This document shows positions 43,621-55,620 of a stretch of DNA of 64,000 bases, piece by piece. The stretch is from Kwoniella bestiolae CBS 10118 (Eukaryota > Basidiomycota > Tremellomycetes > Tremellales > Cryptococcaceae): the NCBI RefSeq assembly GCF_000512585.2, contig NC_089248.1:496001-560000 (forward strand), given 5' to 3'. The translations under genes were made by a program, and so were the position numbers. Within the stretch, counting starts at the first letter, position 1; every line of letters starts with the position of its first letter. The notes beneath the pieces are model-generated. The model ran no database searches. It had not been told where the DNA came from and saw only the letters and a list, made by a program, of their open reading frames with translations.

Positions 43621-46502
43621 TTAGTTGGTTCCTCTAACTGTACCCATAATTGAAGGTGCAGACTATCAAATATCCATTGCCGTCAGCTTATAGTTCATCT
43701 TCGAATTATCAAAGCTCATGAGGGAACAGCTGGACTTACAGTAGTCCATTCCCAGAACATGACACCGGCATTCCAACCCTTCGCCTGAGCTTGGGAAACA
43801 CATTTGGCCAAAAGGGATGCATCGATGAATCCATTCGCAGCGGCACCTTCATCAAGAGGTTTACCAATCACGATCTTGTCGAGGGGTAATCCGGCGGAAG
43901 AGTTGATCTCGAAGACTGAGGTTGAGGGCCAATCGTTTCCTGAGTCGAAGAGGAGAGACTATGTTGGTTCAGATAATCAGTGAGAATCTCTAGGATGGAA
44001 ATGGGACAAATGAGACATATGACTCACATAACAGTCCTCGTAAACTCCGCTACCTTGGTTGTAGAACTGGATGTTATAGAAATCAATTCCATCACCAGTC
44101 TGCTCGTGAATAGCCACATAGGCTTTATCCGAATAATCGTTGGCAGATGTGAACCAAGGTGCGACGGGTGCGTGAGAGATGATATATGGCGATGGTAGTA
44201 GTCTTCGCAATTCCTTTTGGAAAGTCACAATCCATGCGACAGCCTGGGCAGAGTTCATAGCGGGCATGTCTGAACACAGGTTCTCACATCAGCAAATGCC
44301 TTTAATCCCTATTCCAATCATCGAAGCCAAACCACACGGTGAAGATATCTCACCCTCATAATCAATATCCACACCATCCAATCCATAATCCTTTACCCAC
44401 TTTGCCAAAGCCTGAGCAGTCTGAGTAGGATCCGCACCATTCGAAGTAGGTGCGTCGGTCGATCCGAAAGCTGAAACCATCAATGCGATCCCTGCATTAT
44501 GATAATCCGTGATGACCTGTTGTCGGGTGGTCGAATCAAGTTGTTCCCAGAATTGAGCGTTGTCCACTGCCCCTCGGTCGGTCATCCAGAAAGCTAAGAT
44601 GAAACGGTTGAAGTTGGATAGAACATCTACAGAAGGCATTTCGAATAACCAGTCTACGTTTCATAGGTCAGCTCAAACCCTCACTTTGTAATAAAGGGAG
44701 TTGTTATCGGCTCGAAAGGGACAACTCACAATCAGAGTAGATGACGTAATGAGGTGCAGAGCTGTACGAGCTTGAAGGAGAACCAGTGGTGTGGTTGCTG
44801 CCTTTGCTAGGTTTGGCTGAATAAGCAGAAGAGGATGCACTGGCTGTAGCTGAACCTTTTCCAGATTGACCCCAGGCGGCGGAAGAAGCTGTAGCTTGAC
44901 CTGACCAATCGTCCCACGAATTGGTAGTGGTGGCGGTTGACCATTCATCGGTTGTTGAACTGACATCTCCTGATTGATCCCATGAAGGTGAAGCTAAGAA
45001 GCTCGGTGTAAGTCGATAAACCCCCAGGGAGAGGTGAAGGATAAACTCACTAGACGCCGCCCAATCAGCTGAAGATGATTTATGACCCTTCCCTTTCCCG
45101 TGACCACGACTGGAAGTAGCAGAAGCGGAAGCGGACGCAGTGGCCTGGGCCCATGTGTTCCAGTCTTCACTGGTGGAAGTAGCTTGATCCCAGGTGTTCC
45201 AATCTTCGGTTGTAGCGGTAGCCTGGGTACCCCATGAGTACCAATCATGCGTAGAAGCCGACGAAGCATCTCCATGACCTGCCCAGAGTTGTCCACCAAT
45301 GATCGAAGTAGCAGAGGTCGAGGCACTGGAAGTGGTGGTAGGTGAAGCATCATCGTAGTCGTCGCTGATATGATATGTCAGCTGCGTTTCTGTCGCTTGC
45401 GAAGGTCCGGCAACTAACGAGTCGTCATCTTCACATTCCTCCTCTTCATCATCATCATCTCCCTCGTCGTCATCGTCACTGGGGGCCAAATCGCCACCGA
45501 TAGCAGAAGTAGGAGCAGCGGTGACCACGGAAGCAGCAGAAGTAGGTGTAGCAGTGACGACGGCAGTAGCAGATGAGTAGTATTCACTGTTCAACATCGT
45601 ATCAGCGTATGATCCGGTAAAGCCTACCAGCGGATCCGATCAATGTACTCACTCCCAAGCACCATCATCTTCATCATCGCAATATTCTTCTCCCTCATCT
45701 TCGTCGTCTTCCTGATCATCTTGTTCATCCTCATCTTCACATTCCTCATCCTCATTGGCATCAGCCGTAGCAGTAGCAGTGGGCTCAACAGCGAGATTGG
45801 CATTTGTTATCGAAGCTGTGCTTGCCGAAGCTGACGATTCTGATGCGGTAGGAGTGACCGTTATGGAAGAAGTGAAAGGTGGTGAAGAAGTTGCTGATTC
45901 GTTGGCATCGTCGTTTTGCTCTACTGACCATGTCCATACGCATCCGGTGGTGTATAGTCCGTCACTACATCATGTACTCTGATTAGCAAATAGGATCACC
46001 AAAGTAGTGTAGATGCGAGAGATGAAGCAAGGGGTGACGATCAAACGCCAAAGGGGTAGGTACAGTCTGTGTGCGTTACAGCGTACTAGTATCCTTGTGT
46101 CAGAAGTGAAGGGGATAAAACGTCAAACAACTCACGAGCAGATGATATCAGTCCCAGTACAGTTGGTCACAAAATTCCACTGATCATTATAACACCCTAC
46201 ATGAAGTTGCCACCTATCAGCTACACTGCTAAGAACATGTGATGAAGGTATGAGACTCTGGACTTACGCTGTAATACCGATCCAACACATTTCCAAGCAC
46301 CCAATTCACATTCGTCTCTCTTCTGTTCACTCGACTGTACAGGCGTGCTAAGCTCCGTAGAAGTAGCAGCAGCCCTAGCATGATGTCTCCTATGTGCACC
46401 TACACCGAATCTGTTATGTGGTCCAGCCGCATCGACAGAGGTGATTATTGTCGATAGCACCAAAAGCGCGTAGGTCGTGAGTGTCGTGGTAGATGATTTC
46501 AT
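43621..46502 (-). CDS. GH18 chitinase with Cys-rich and long Ser/Thr/acidic linker
   Basis: Secreted glycoside hydrolase 18, about 700 aa. ATG at 46502; signal peptide MKSSTTTLTTYALLVLSTII TSVDA. A Cys-rich N-terminal module, CELGAWKCVGSVLQRCYNDQ then WNFVTNCTGTDIIC, resembles a small carbohydrate-binding motif. A long linker follows with Asp/Glu runs and three Trp-containing repeats of type DWNTWxQAT. The catalytic domain starts HYVIYSDYWLFEMPSVDVLS, with NRFILAFWMTDRGAVDN and the active-site motif LDGVDIDYEGE (DxxDxDxE complete; about 44355-44385). Further: IISHAPVAPWFTSAND, IDFYNIQFYNQGSGVYEDCY, IVIGKPLDEGAAANGFIDAS and WNAGVMFWEWTT. A small last exon gives SAPSIMGTVRGTN, TAA at 43623-43621. 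Cell-wall chitin remodelling is the likely role. Confidence 0.88.
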
Positions 46503-48166
46503 TATTATCGTTCTCGTCTAGTGTATGTCGTTAAAGGGGATAGATGGGATCCGATGGATGTGATATACGATATTGTAGGATGAGTTATATCGATTATACC
46601 TTGATTGCGATGGTGATTTTGATTTCGTTCGTTTCGTTTTGTCTTACCTTTGCGATTGAGATGTATTGAATTGTCGTTTTATCTTAGCCTGCCAAGATAC
46701 GTTATATCAATATATCCAATCTTTTGCAAAAGATGGAGGAGAAGATGGGGACAAGAAATCAATTCTTGGAATAAGAGCGTATATGAATAGAATGCGAGAG
46801 AAAGAACGAGAGTTGAAGGATATTCTACTTTTCACTATAAGGAATAGCACCAGCACGTCCCCCACTTTACGATGAATTATAAAATGATCTAAACGAGAGA
46901 GGTACAGAGTGAATTGATGTGAATGGCTTCAGGAGGAGATCTGAACAATGGCACTATAGCTACAACATGAATGATCGTCATACTGTACACCCACACAGGG
47001 TGACCCCTTAGCAAATAATCTTTTTGTGCTTAAATCTTAGCACCATCACCATCAGCGGGAATTGACCTGCGGAGTCTCCTGCCAGTATCACATGATTCAA
47101 TTGATTCTCCTAGCCTACATACACATGCAGCTATACAACTCCACAGCTGGTACTCGAGTCAAGTGCGTCTATGAATGTATAAATGTGCCAAACGGTGAAA
47201 AAGTGAAATTCTAAAAATGAACTGATAACGTCCCTGTCGATCATTCAACGTTAAAAAGGTGAAGAAGAAAAGCTAGTCGCGTCGCGTCATCTCCTTTTGT
47301 CATCACCTTCGCTTGGGATTCCTCGCGACTCGCACCACAAGACGCGTCCAACGCCTCGTCGCTTCGTCTGTTCCTTGGCTTGCATGCAGAATTCACATTC
47401 ACAGTCACATTCACATACCTGAGCAACATTACAGGACTCTCATGTCCCATCTGCACGTCATGCTTATAAGCTCAAAGAATGTTCGGGAGCAGTTTGAAGG
47501 GAACTGAGGGACTCCGGGCTAAGGGCGTACGAGTATGACGAGTTTGAAGGGATGGGCTAAAAATACATCACACTACAATACCGCAGACCCTCACTTCTTT
47601 CATTGTTAGTGAAACATTGATGGTGCATCTCCCTCGCCGTGTTGTTGTTGATTTGATTCAACAGTCCGTGTACTTTACACACCACAACACACTTCACTGC
47701 CGCTATGAGCCGCTAATCTCGCATCTAATCCTTCGATCGTCTAGATTCCAACAAAGCGCCCTGCATACTTTTACTAGCTCGTATCGCCCTGCTTCCTCAG
47801 CGAAACCAATGAGCCAAACGCGTCATGAACGAGGAACATTGCCTGTTCCAGCGGAACAAATTATCTCTTCCATCCATGCAAGTATGTATAGAATGATATG
47901 ATATAAGTTCCGAGCGGAAACCCTAATCCTATGCGAGAGGAGTACAGCCCAGTACCCATAGAGGAAGAAACCCGAAATCGAGCGATATATACAGTATGAG
48001 AATCCAAGAACAGAAGAAAAGGGAAATTAGGCTACAGATGTGAGGGACTATCAATGTATATGGAAACAGTGAGTGCGTCAAGTATGAAAAAAGTAGGAAT
48101 TCCCTCAGGATCGTCCGAAAATAGATCAAACAATGTCCAGTCAAGAGTATAGCAGGAAAAGCAGTG
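46503..48166. other. Long intergenic region upstream of chitinase
   Basis: 1.66 kb. No coding frame with recognisable features; frames at 46666-46875, 47313-47507 and 47617-47901 look random. Two ACGCGT hexamers (47342-47347 and 47818-47823) occur. A large chitinase promoter or a non-coding RNA could sit here; neither is shown. Confidence 0.4.
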
Positions 48167-49664
48167 TTATTGAGGGATTAATCTCCAGGTCTAAAGACAC
48201 ATTCAACAGATCAGTCGGCCACCCCGTGTCCCGGTCCCAGTAGGAATAGGCAGTGGAAACACACTCACAACCACATATTCACCCTCGTTCGGGAATCTAC
48301 TTTGGAACTGCGCAAAACTACCAATCAAGTAGAATAGTGCTATCCCACGAGATAATTCAGAATGATCGATTAGCTTCACCTCGGTATTTATGACGATGTT
48401 ACTTACCGAACTTCACATCATATATGATGACAGCGCTGGTCTGCGTATTATCGGTATTGATCCATCTCGCTGCGATATTCTGATTGGCAGTGTTGTACAC
48501 GAACTGAGATCGGGACGAAGGATTCCATCAACCCCGATCGGCTCAGAACCAAGACTTCAAGCTTACCAAGGAAGTTTCCGTTCCTGTCGCTCGGTTGAAT
48601 CTATTGTTCGAAGCTGAAGCGACAGCAGGACCGACGGGGACTACGTCATTGATTTATGTCAGCCTGCGCTGCTTGAGTCGAGTAGGTTAGGGTCGACTGA
48701 ACTTGCTAACGGTGTTGGCGGCGGTCATGAATGTATATCTGCCCAACGGACATATCAGCCCCTTCCATCTCTTCTGATCGATACAATCGATGGATCTGGT
48801 CTCAACTCACGAGTAATCGGTGGTAAGCATATTCATCGCGCTCGTACCGCCCCCATACACTATCCATCATAAAACCTCATCAGCTCGATTCGTTTTGATA
48901 CGATCGGACAGACCCACCTGAAGCGAGATAAGGGAATCCCGAAGGTCTCTGCGAAGCTGCCAATGTGAATGTGACTGGTATATTACCGTTAGGAGTGAAT
49001 GAGACAGACATGGCGTTGGCTACGTTCTGTGTAATGGGGTCGATAGACCAATCAACTCAGGTCAACCACCGCAATTACCACTGGAAGTGGTAATGTCAAT
49101 GATTCGCTCACCGTGGTCATCCCATACCCTCCATAAGTGGTATTGACCGCTCCCGAGACGTATCCTATGGGAGATCCATTCTGGAGGACCTGGATTATAC
49201 CTGATATCCTGTTAAGATATCACATCGTCAATGACTTTGCTCGCTCTCAACCAATACCAAGCAGATCCAAGCAAGCCAATCCTAGCCGGACATCATCATC
49301 CACCGGGGGATCATAACATCAGTGGTATAAAAGATTCTCCATCTCCAGTCTTCTTTGATCCGAGTTACTTATCCTCCCATTCTCATCCAAATGGATCCAC
49401 CACTCACACATTAACACCAGCCGATTGTCTAGGCTTCAACTCCCCCCTCCTAGTCTTACTAACAGGCTTCAGTGGTGGCAGTCCTTTCCTAAAGCACTCA
49501 GCGTTGGTAGAGCACTGAGGGAATTTGTGGTGGTTGAATTCGGCCGGGTTGATGGGCAGGGACCATCGTTCGGAGGTGGAAGGATCTGAGAAAGACGGGA
49601 AGGAGAGTACGAGGGAGAGGGATGAGAGAAGGAGGATCGTGAGGATGGGAAGGGTGGGTATCAT
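48167..49664 (-). CDS. Secreted CSTNAEC-family protein, copy D (distal, inverted)
   Basis: About 280 aa. ATG at 49664; signal peptide MIPTLPILTILLLSSLSLVL SF. Motif CSTNAECFRKGLPPLKPVSK, then GELKPRQSAGVN; exon 1 ends GT at GTGAGT as in the other copies. Body: VISGIIQVLQNGSPIGYVSG, NVANAMSVSFTPNGNIPVTF, TLAASQRPSGFPYLASV, TTDYSYTFMTAANT, RFNRATGTETS and FVYNTANQNIAARWINTDNT; ends FPNEGEYVVTWRLIPQ, TAA at 48169-48167. At about 48640-48710 a GTTAGC donor would break the frame; using a GTCGAC donor 16 nt further on restores it (ANTVSKFIPVGPAVASAS). The family assignment is firm, that junction is not. Confidence 0.7.
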
Positions 49665-51100
49665 TTTTTGAAACTGAAACGAGGAAGCTACGGATGATAG
49701 GGGTAGGGAGCGTGGATTCCAAATGAGTGAATAGTTTAAAATCACTTATATCTTAGTGAACACAAGAACACGATACAAGAAGGGTACTGAAGTTGATTCC
49801 AGTAAATGTCCAAGCTGAAGGAAGAAGGGGTGACAAGTCGTCTACCCCCTCGGAGAAGTAGGTCGGGACTGTGATTCACGGTAGATGTAACAAATGTACA
49901 GTATTATACAACACATTCTCAAACTGGACTCATCGCGCCTCGTCCACTGCATTTCGTAGCGCACATCATCATCTGTACGCGATAGGAGGGATGATCCGAC
50001 ACGACACCCTCGCTGTGCACATGTGTCAGACTGATAACATCAAAAGAGAGACATCCCAAGGCCAAGGCTTGGCTTGTTCGTGGTTCATCGCCGCTCAGAC
50101 CATACCTACCTTCCTGAAATACACTGCACGACTCTACGATGGTGGGATCGAACATCGACGGGTATAGATGGAAATTAGTGATGCGGAGATGTATGTGCAT
50201 GGGCAGACTCGTCACACTGCGGCATTGGCATTAGCACTACCCGCTTTCTTTTGGCGATTGACGAACATAAATCATATGATACGTACAGCCGTATCAACCA
50301 GTCATATCGTCTCTTGGTGAGACATTCTACTTGTGATCCGTCATAATGTACTGCACAATCTTTGTTGGAATCTGAATCTGAATTAAAAGTCTCAAAGTCA
50401 AGGTTAATTTAGCGTGTGGCTTGGCTCGGGTCGGTCAAGCACTACAGTAGAGTGATTCCCATGACCACGAACTCGCGGTATACCAATCCAGACTGAGTCG
50501 CGAGTTTCTATCAAGCGGAATCTCGATCGTGCCGATCATCAGTACTCGTTCTGCCGAAAGATAAACCTATTGACGTTTGTATTCGAAACAACCCATTCAG
50601 CGGGTGTTGAAAGGTAAGATGGTCAACTTAGTCACCCTTCTTCAAAGCGAGGCCGAACATTCCCACATCTAAACCTTAGAGTGATTGACAAATCAGCACC
50701 CAAAACCCGCTGCCGTTTGAACCTGATAGTATTCATGCACTCTGAACCTCCGTTTGTCCAACCGTTGTGAGTCGAAACCCAAGCTTGCGTGGAAAGCAAT
50801 CGAGCTTTTGAAGAGTATGATATAATGTGATCCCATCATTCATTCTTCAATCCCCGTGTTATCACACGAAAAGATACGGACTTGACATATGTTTTCATCT
50901 CATGTATGTATATGCAGGGAGCAAGTGACATTATATGCTAGTTTATCGTATCATGAATTATAATTTGGTTATGGGTTATATATGCAGGGTACAGTTACAG
51001 GTAACACAGATAAAGACACGTACAGTCGTACAGATGATGATGATAATCAAGACATTATGCGTTGTTTGTTAACATGAACGATAAGAGTCGAAGCCAGAGC
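49665..51100. other. Intergenic region between copy D and the RhoGEF gene
   Basis: 1.4 kb. No supported gene; short frames at 49871-50215 on both strands are uninformative. It contains the copy D promoter and the RhoGEF 3' region. Confidence 0.4.
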
Positions 51101-54100
51101 CTACCAGACACCTACTCCAGGTCCAACACTGACAGGTCTAGCTTTTCTCCCTCCTTTCTTACCCTGTCTCCTCAGGGCGTTCAGGTCGAAACTCTGAGAT
51201 CTATCGCACTCCGTTGCTAGTCTGATTGAAGCTTCCAGGGCACGATGGATCTTCAGTGAGGTATGTGATGTGGGAGGGAGTTTGGTTGATAATTCTAAGA
51301 TGATCAGTATGGTATCAGCATGGTGTCACCCGTATGTGGACTAGTCGTATTGAGGCAGGGACTCACCTTGGAATAGCAATTTGTATCGCGAAGCTCTTTG
51401 GATAGGGACGATAATCTACCATCACACCAAATCATATCAGCTCAAATGTCTCCTCCATTATCGATCATACCATAATTCCATTTCACGAATGACTGATGTG
51501 AGAGGACGTGGTAAAGTCAAAGGCAATAAAGTGGTAGAGTGGTGAGATGATAGGATGAGAGAGAGACAACCCACAATATCAGCAAACTTCAATCTATCTT
51601 CCTCTCCCTCCCCTTCACCCTCCGTCTCCGTCCCGCTCTCCATCTCCAAACCACCTTCCGAAATCCTTCTTCTCCCCCTCTTAGCATTATTCAACTTCTG
51701 CCCCTCCAGGATTTTATTCACCTCATCACCAATCCCACAATATACCAGCTCTCCGATCCTTTTCGACCACTCTGTGATTTCCCTAGTTATATCCTCTTCC
51801 ATCGATACGAACGCGTCGGCGACTCCGTAAGGCGATGGATCATGTTCGAACCTCTCTGATAATTTCAGACTCAACGAGTATAGCTTGGGCAAATGCAACA
51901 ACAAGATGTCGAGCGGTGAGGTGGGAAGTGGTATGATGTTTGATGTAGGAGAAGTAGGTCGGGAAGGTGCAGGCGTATTGGGATTAGAATTGGAAGTGGA
52001 TGTTCGTGATCGCCGTAATCTTGATGCCTTGATATGGCCAGATCCTGATCTGGAATGACCGGCTGATGAGGAAAGTCTAGGTGAGGCCGAGAGCTCGTCG
52101 GTGGTAGGTGATGAAGGTAAGATGGGGACGGGCGGTACGTCTTTCTTAACCTGAGCAGCGAGTTGGACAGCCTAAATCATCATATGTCAAATCAGCAATA
52201 TCCCTTGTCTTTGAGCTGAAACCATGTCGCGCCCATCTATTGCAAGCGATGGTGTACAACGTGAACATCCACAAGGCAGAGAACAGTGACAGTGAGAAGA
52301 AGAAACAAGTCACTCACAGCAACCCCCTTAGCCAACAGTCTCCCATACCTCCTCTCCCCCTGAACCAATTCCCTAGTCACGAACCAAGCCCTGATATTCT
52401 CCTGTCTAGCCTGCTTCTCCATTAAATCCTTGGACGGAGTCCTATACATCGGCGGAGTCTGTTCGTTATTTCTCAGTGCAGCTCCTCCCGCTCGGGTTAT
52501 CCTGACCCTCCCATCCGATTCAAGTTTGACCAATTCCTCGACGGTAGCCTGGAACGCTAGATCATCTTTGATCTCCACTAGGGACTGTCGATATCGCCTT
52601 TTGGCATCGTACGATTGATATTCCACATCTTCATGTAATGACGTTCTGTGTAATGTTACCTCTCTATCGAAGATGCTGTCGGAGGACGATCCGAGCAGAG
52701 TGGTCGTTTTGAGATCTCGGAAATAGTCGTTGACTATTGCTGATAGTGGGGGGGTGTATGGTCCGAGAGGTGTTTTCCACGTGCCTGTCGAAGGGGGTGC
52801 AGACAGCTTACGGAACGATCGAACGGGCGTAGTCAAGCTCGATGGCCCAGCTTCAGCGTTGGTATCAAGACCGAAGTCGTTGGGAACAGGGGGTAAGTTG
52901 CCAGATTTGACTGGGTGCACCTCAGGCGAAGGTAAGGGGTTCTTGAGCGGAGGAGTCGGTGATAAGGGCGGGATGACAGGAGGTGTATCGCTGCGAATAG
53001 GTAACGGCACAGATTGAGCTCTGGGCGGAGGGATGGTAGATGTCCTCTTTTTACCTTTAGATCGCTTTGAGTTCGAGCTAATGGAAGAGGGGGTAGACGG
53101 TCGATCGAGGTCTTTGGAAGAGACAGGTTTCAATGCTGCCAGGAAGTCGGGGTTCTCTTTACCTATCGATGTGAGATCTAGCGAACCCTTTGATCTCCTC
53201 ATTCTTGTCGACATGAGCTTTTCGAGATTGTTGGTGGTCATCTTGGTGGGTGATTCCGATGAAGTTCCATACCATTCATCCTTCTTAACTTGCGGTACAG
53301 GTGGGATGGCATCTTTCAGGTTCTCAAACGAAGATTTACTCTTCTTCACTTTAACGACTGATCCGCTAGTGCTTAATCGTCTCCATAATCTACTCAAACT
53401 GCTGGATCGAGCTGGCATGGAAGGTCGTTTGGGAGAATCTTGAGTAGCTTCCCCGGTCTCAGTGGTGGTCGTGGCATTGGAGTGAAAAGAGACGAGCTTC
53501 TTGGGTGAATTCGAGGTAGTCGACGATCGCAGAATAGGAGAGAGAGGTGGTCGAGCGTTCTTTTTCAATGGAGAGGCCAAACGGGGAGGCGGAGGAGCAG
53601 GTCGGGAAGTTTGGAATTTCTTCGAGGATGATCGAGGGCCATTTTCATCCTCATAGCCATCTTCAGAAAACGATAGAGGCCAATCGCCTCTTTGCCTCTC
53701 ATTCTCGAATGCCCTTCTAACAGCTCCAGAGGAATTTTCGAAATCGGCCAACAACTCGGCTACACCTTCCCTCGATGTCGGTGATTCTCTTGCAATTCCG
53801 CTAACCGTTAAACTGTTGACCTCGAGAGCTCGGGCAGGAATGACAACAGCAGTGGTAGCAGTGACAACTTCGCCCACACTGTATACTGAATTGGTGTTGA
53901 TGGACATTGCTCCCAGACTACTTGATCGTAATCTGGTTAGAGGGGGTCTGACAGGTCTTGTATAAACATCTTGATGCGGCTGACTGGAGTCTTCAGGCGC
54001 GATAGGTTGAGCCTCGAAAGCAACGGACTTTTTCCTAATCGATGAAGTGGGCGATATGAGCGTTTCGCTTCTGTTGGTCTTCAGCTCGAGGTTTGAGGTC

Positions 54101-55620
54101 GAGACTCGGAGACTTCGTGGTTGTCGAGCCGTAACGTCGCTTCCGGAAGAGACCGTAGGGGTGTAATTGCCTGTTGGAGCGGGTTTATGGAAAGTAGGGG
54201 ATGAATCCGTTGATATAGTCGAATATGAATTACCGTTCTCCGTCTGCGTCTCACCGCTCGACGATGAGATATCTCGTTTGATCTTTTGCTGGAAATACCC
54301 TTCCCTCTTGGACAAAGTGATATTCCCATCATCACCTTCCTTGAACGAAAATGTCGAAGATCTCGATAGAGGTGGTCGGGGTTCTCCAATCCTCTCCCAT
54401 AACCTATCTTCTCCCTGTCCAGGTATGATCACGGCATTGTTGGGCGTTTCGAGCGTCCCAGACTCGTCGGTGGAAGGGGTCATGCCTGATGATGCATTCG
54501 TGGAGCAGGATGGATTACGATTCAATGGCCAATTGAGATGCGATGGCGGTGCTGCTCCCTCTGGCAAGGGGAGACTGGAGGATGGATGTAGAGGTGCGCT
54601 TAGGACCGTATATATCTGAGCGGAGGTGTTGTACGTCGAGACAGCTCGAGGATCGTAGTGACCTCGGTCGGATGAGGTAGACGGACGTTCCGCCATTTCC
54701 ACTTGATCATACACCACAGATACCGGACGTCGTTTAGTCAATTTACGAGGAGAAGTAGGACCATTGATCACCCGACGCTGCGGCTGGGGCTCATCGCTAC
54801 TGGTGATAAGGGGGTATGATGAGTCTCCACTTCCGTAAGAAGGCGCTGAAGAAGTGATAGACATTGAGGTGGTCAATGGTGGTCTTGATGAAGAAGGCGG
54901 GAAGATACTTTCCGTCTGAGCTGTCACTAAAGCCCTTGTCGATGCTGAATTGGGGGTATCGGGTTCAAAAGAGATGAGAGGTTGACTTGGCTGGGGATAA
55001 GGGTATCGAGAGGAAGATGCTGATAACGAAGGGGATTCTGTGAAGTCGGGGGTGGCAACATTTTCCAAGAGGAAAGGTGGTGTAGGATGGGGAAGTGGGG
55101 TTATAGGTATTTTGGCATGTAGTGGAATGGAATAGTTGACGGGTGAGACTGGGGAAGCAGGGGCTGGACTCTGTAAAGAGCTGAAGTAGGCGATCTATCA
55201 GCGTCATGGATGTAGACAGGAAAGCGAAGACACAACTTACTTGACTTTCAAGCTCTCCGAAGAATTTTTCTTCCCCTTCCCTTTCCCTTTCACATCTCCC
55301 TCATCCTCCGACCCAGATATCATCCCATCTTGACTCCCTCTAGACTTTCCCTTGAAGCTTCTCATCCTACCGAAGCTCCAACCCGCGCTTCCCTGCGCGA
55401 AGGAAGTTGGGGGATACTTCATCTCGGCACTATCTCTCCTCTTCTTCCCCTTGACGCTTTCCCCTTTTGTAGGTGATGAAGACGGTCCATGATCAAAAGG
55501 AGATGTCGACGAAGAGGGAAGTGGAAGTGGTGGTACCAGAGTGGAAAGATCGATGGGAGAAGGAGCTGAAGATCCCTGTTGAGAAAGACTGGTTGATGAT
55601 CTACGTTTGACTAGACGCAT
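51101..55620 (-). CDS. Large RhoGEF (DH-domain) protein, mostly disordered N-terminus
   Basis: About 1,300 aa. ATG at 55620 (MRLVKRRSSTSLSQQGSSAP); exon 1 ends SESLKVK, exon 2 is nearly 3 kb and Ser/Pro/Thr-rich with many SPxK-type sites. The C-terminal part has the Dbl-homology pattern: a first helix IRAWFVTRELVQGERRYGRL, a long loop, a middle segment LLLHLPKLYSLSLKLSERFE, an inserted low-complexity stretch (ESGTETEGEGEGEEDR) and the hallmark IIVPIQRASRYKLLFQELST with KIHRALEASIRLATECDRSQ. The protein ends VSVGPGVGVW, TAG at 51103-51101. DH domains exchange GDP for GTP on Rho GTPases such as Cdc42. No PH domain follows, so it is of a PH-less type or membrane recruitment is by other means. 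Which fungal GEF it matches is not decided. Confidence 0.75.

Noticed and set aside
44994..45353. 119-codon Leu/Pro-rich minus-strand frame
   Set aside because: Alternate frame of the chitinase linker; the chosen frame continues through the catalytic domain.
47617..47901. 94-codon frame upstream of chitinase
   Set aside because: Sequence looks random, no homologous block, no neighbouring exons.
53033..53443. Plus-strand frame of 136 codons in the RhoGEF gene
   Set aside because: Antisense to a 3-kb exon that is in phase with the DH-coding exons.
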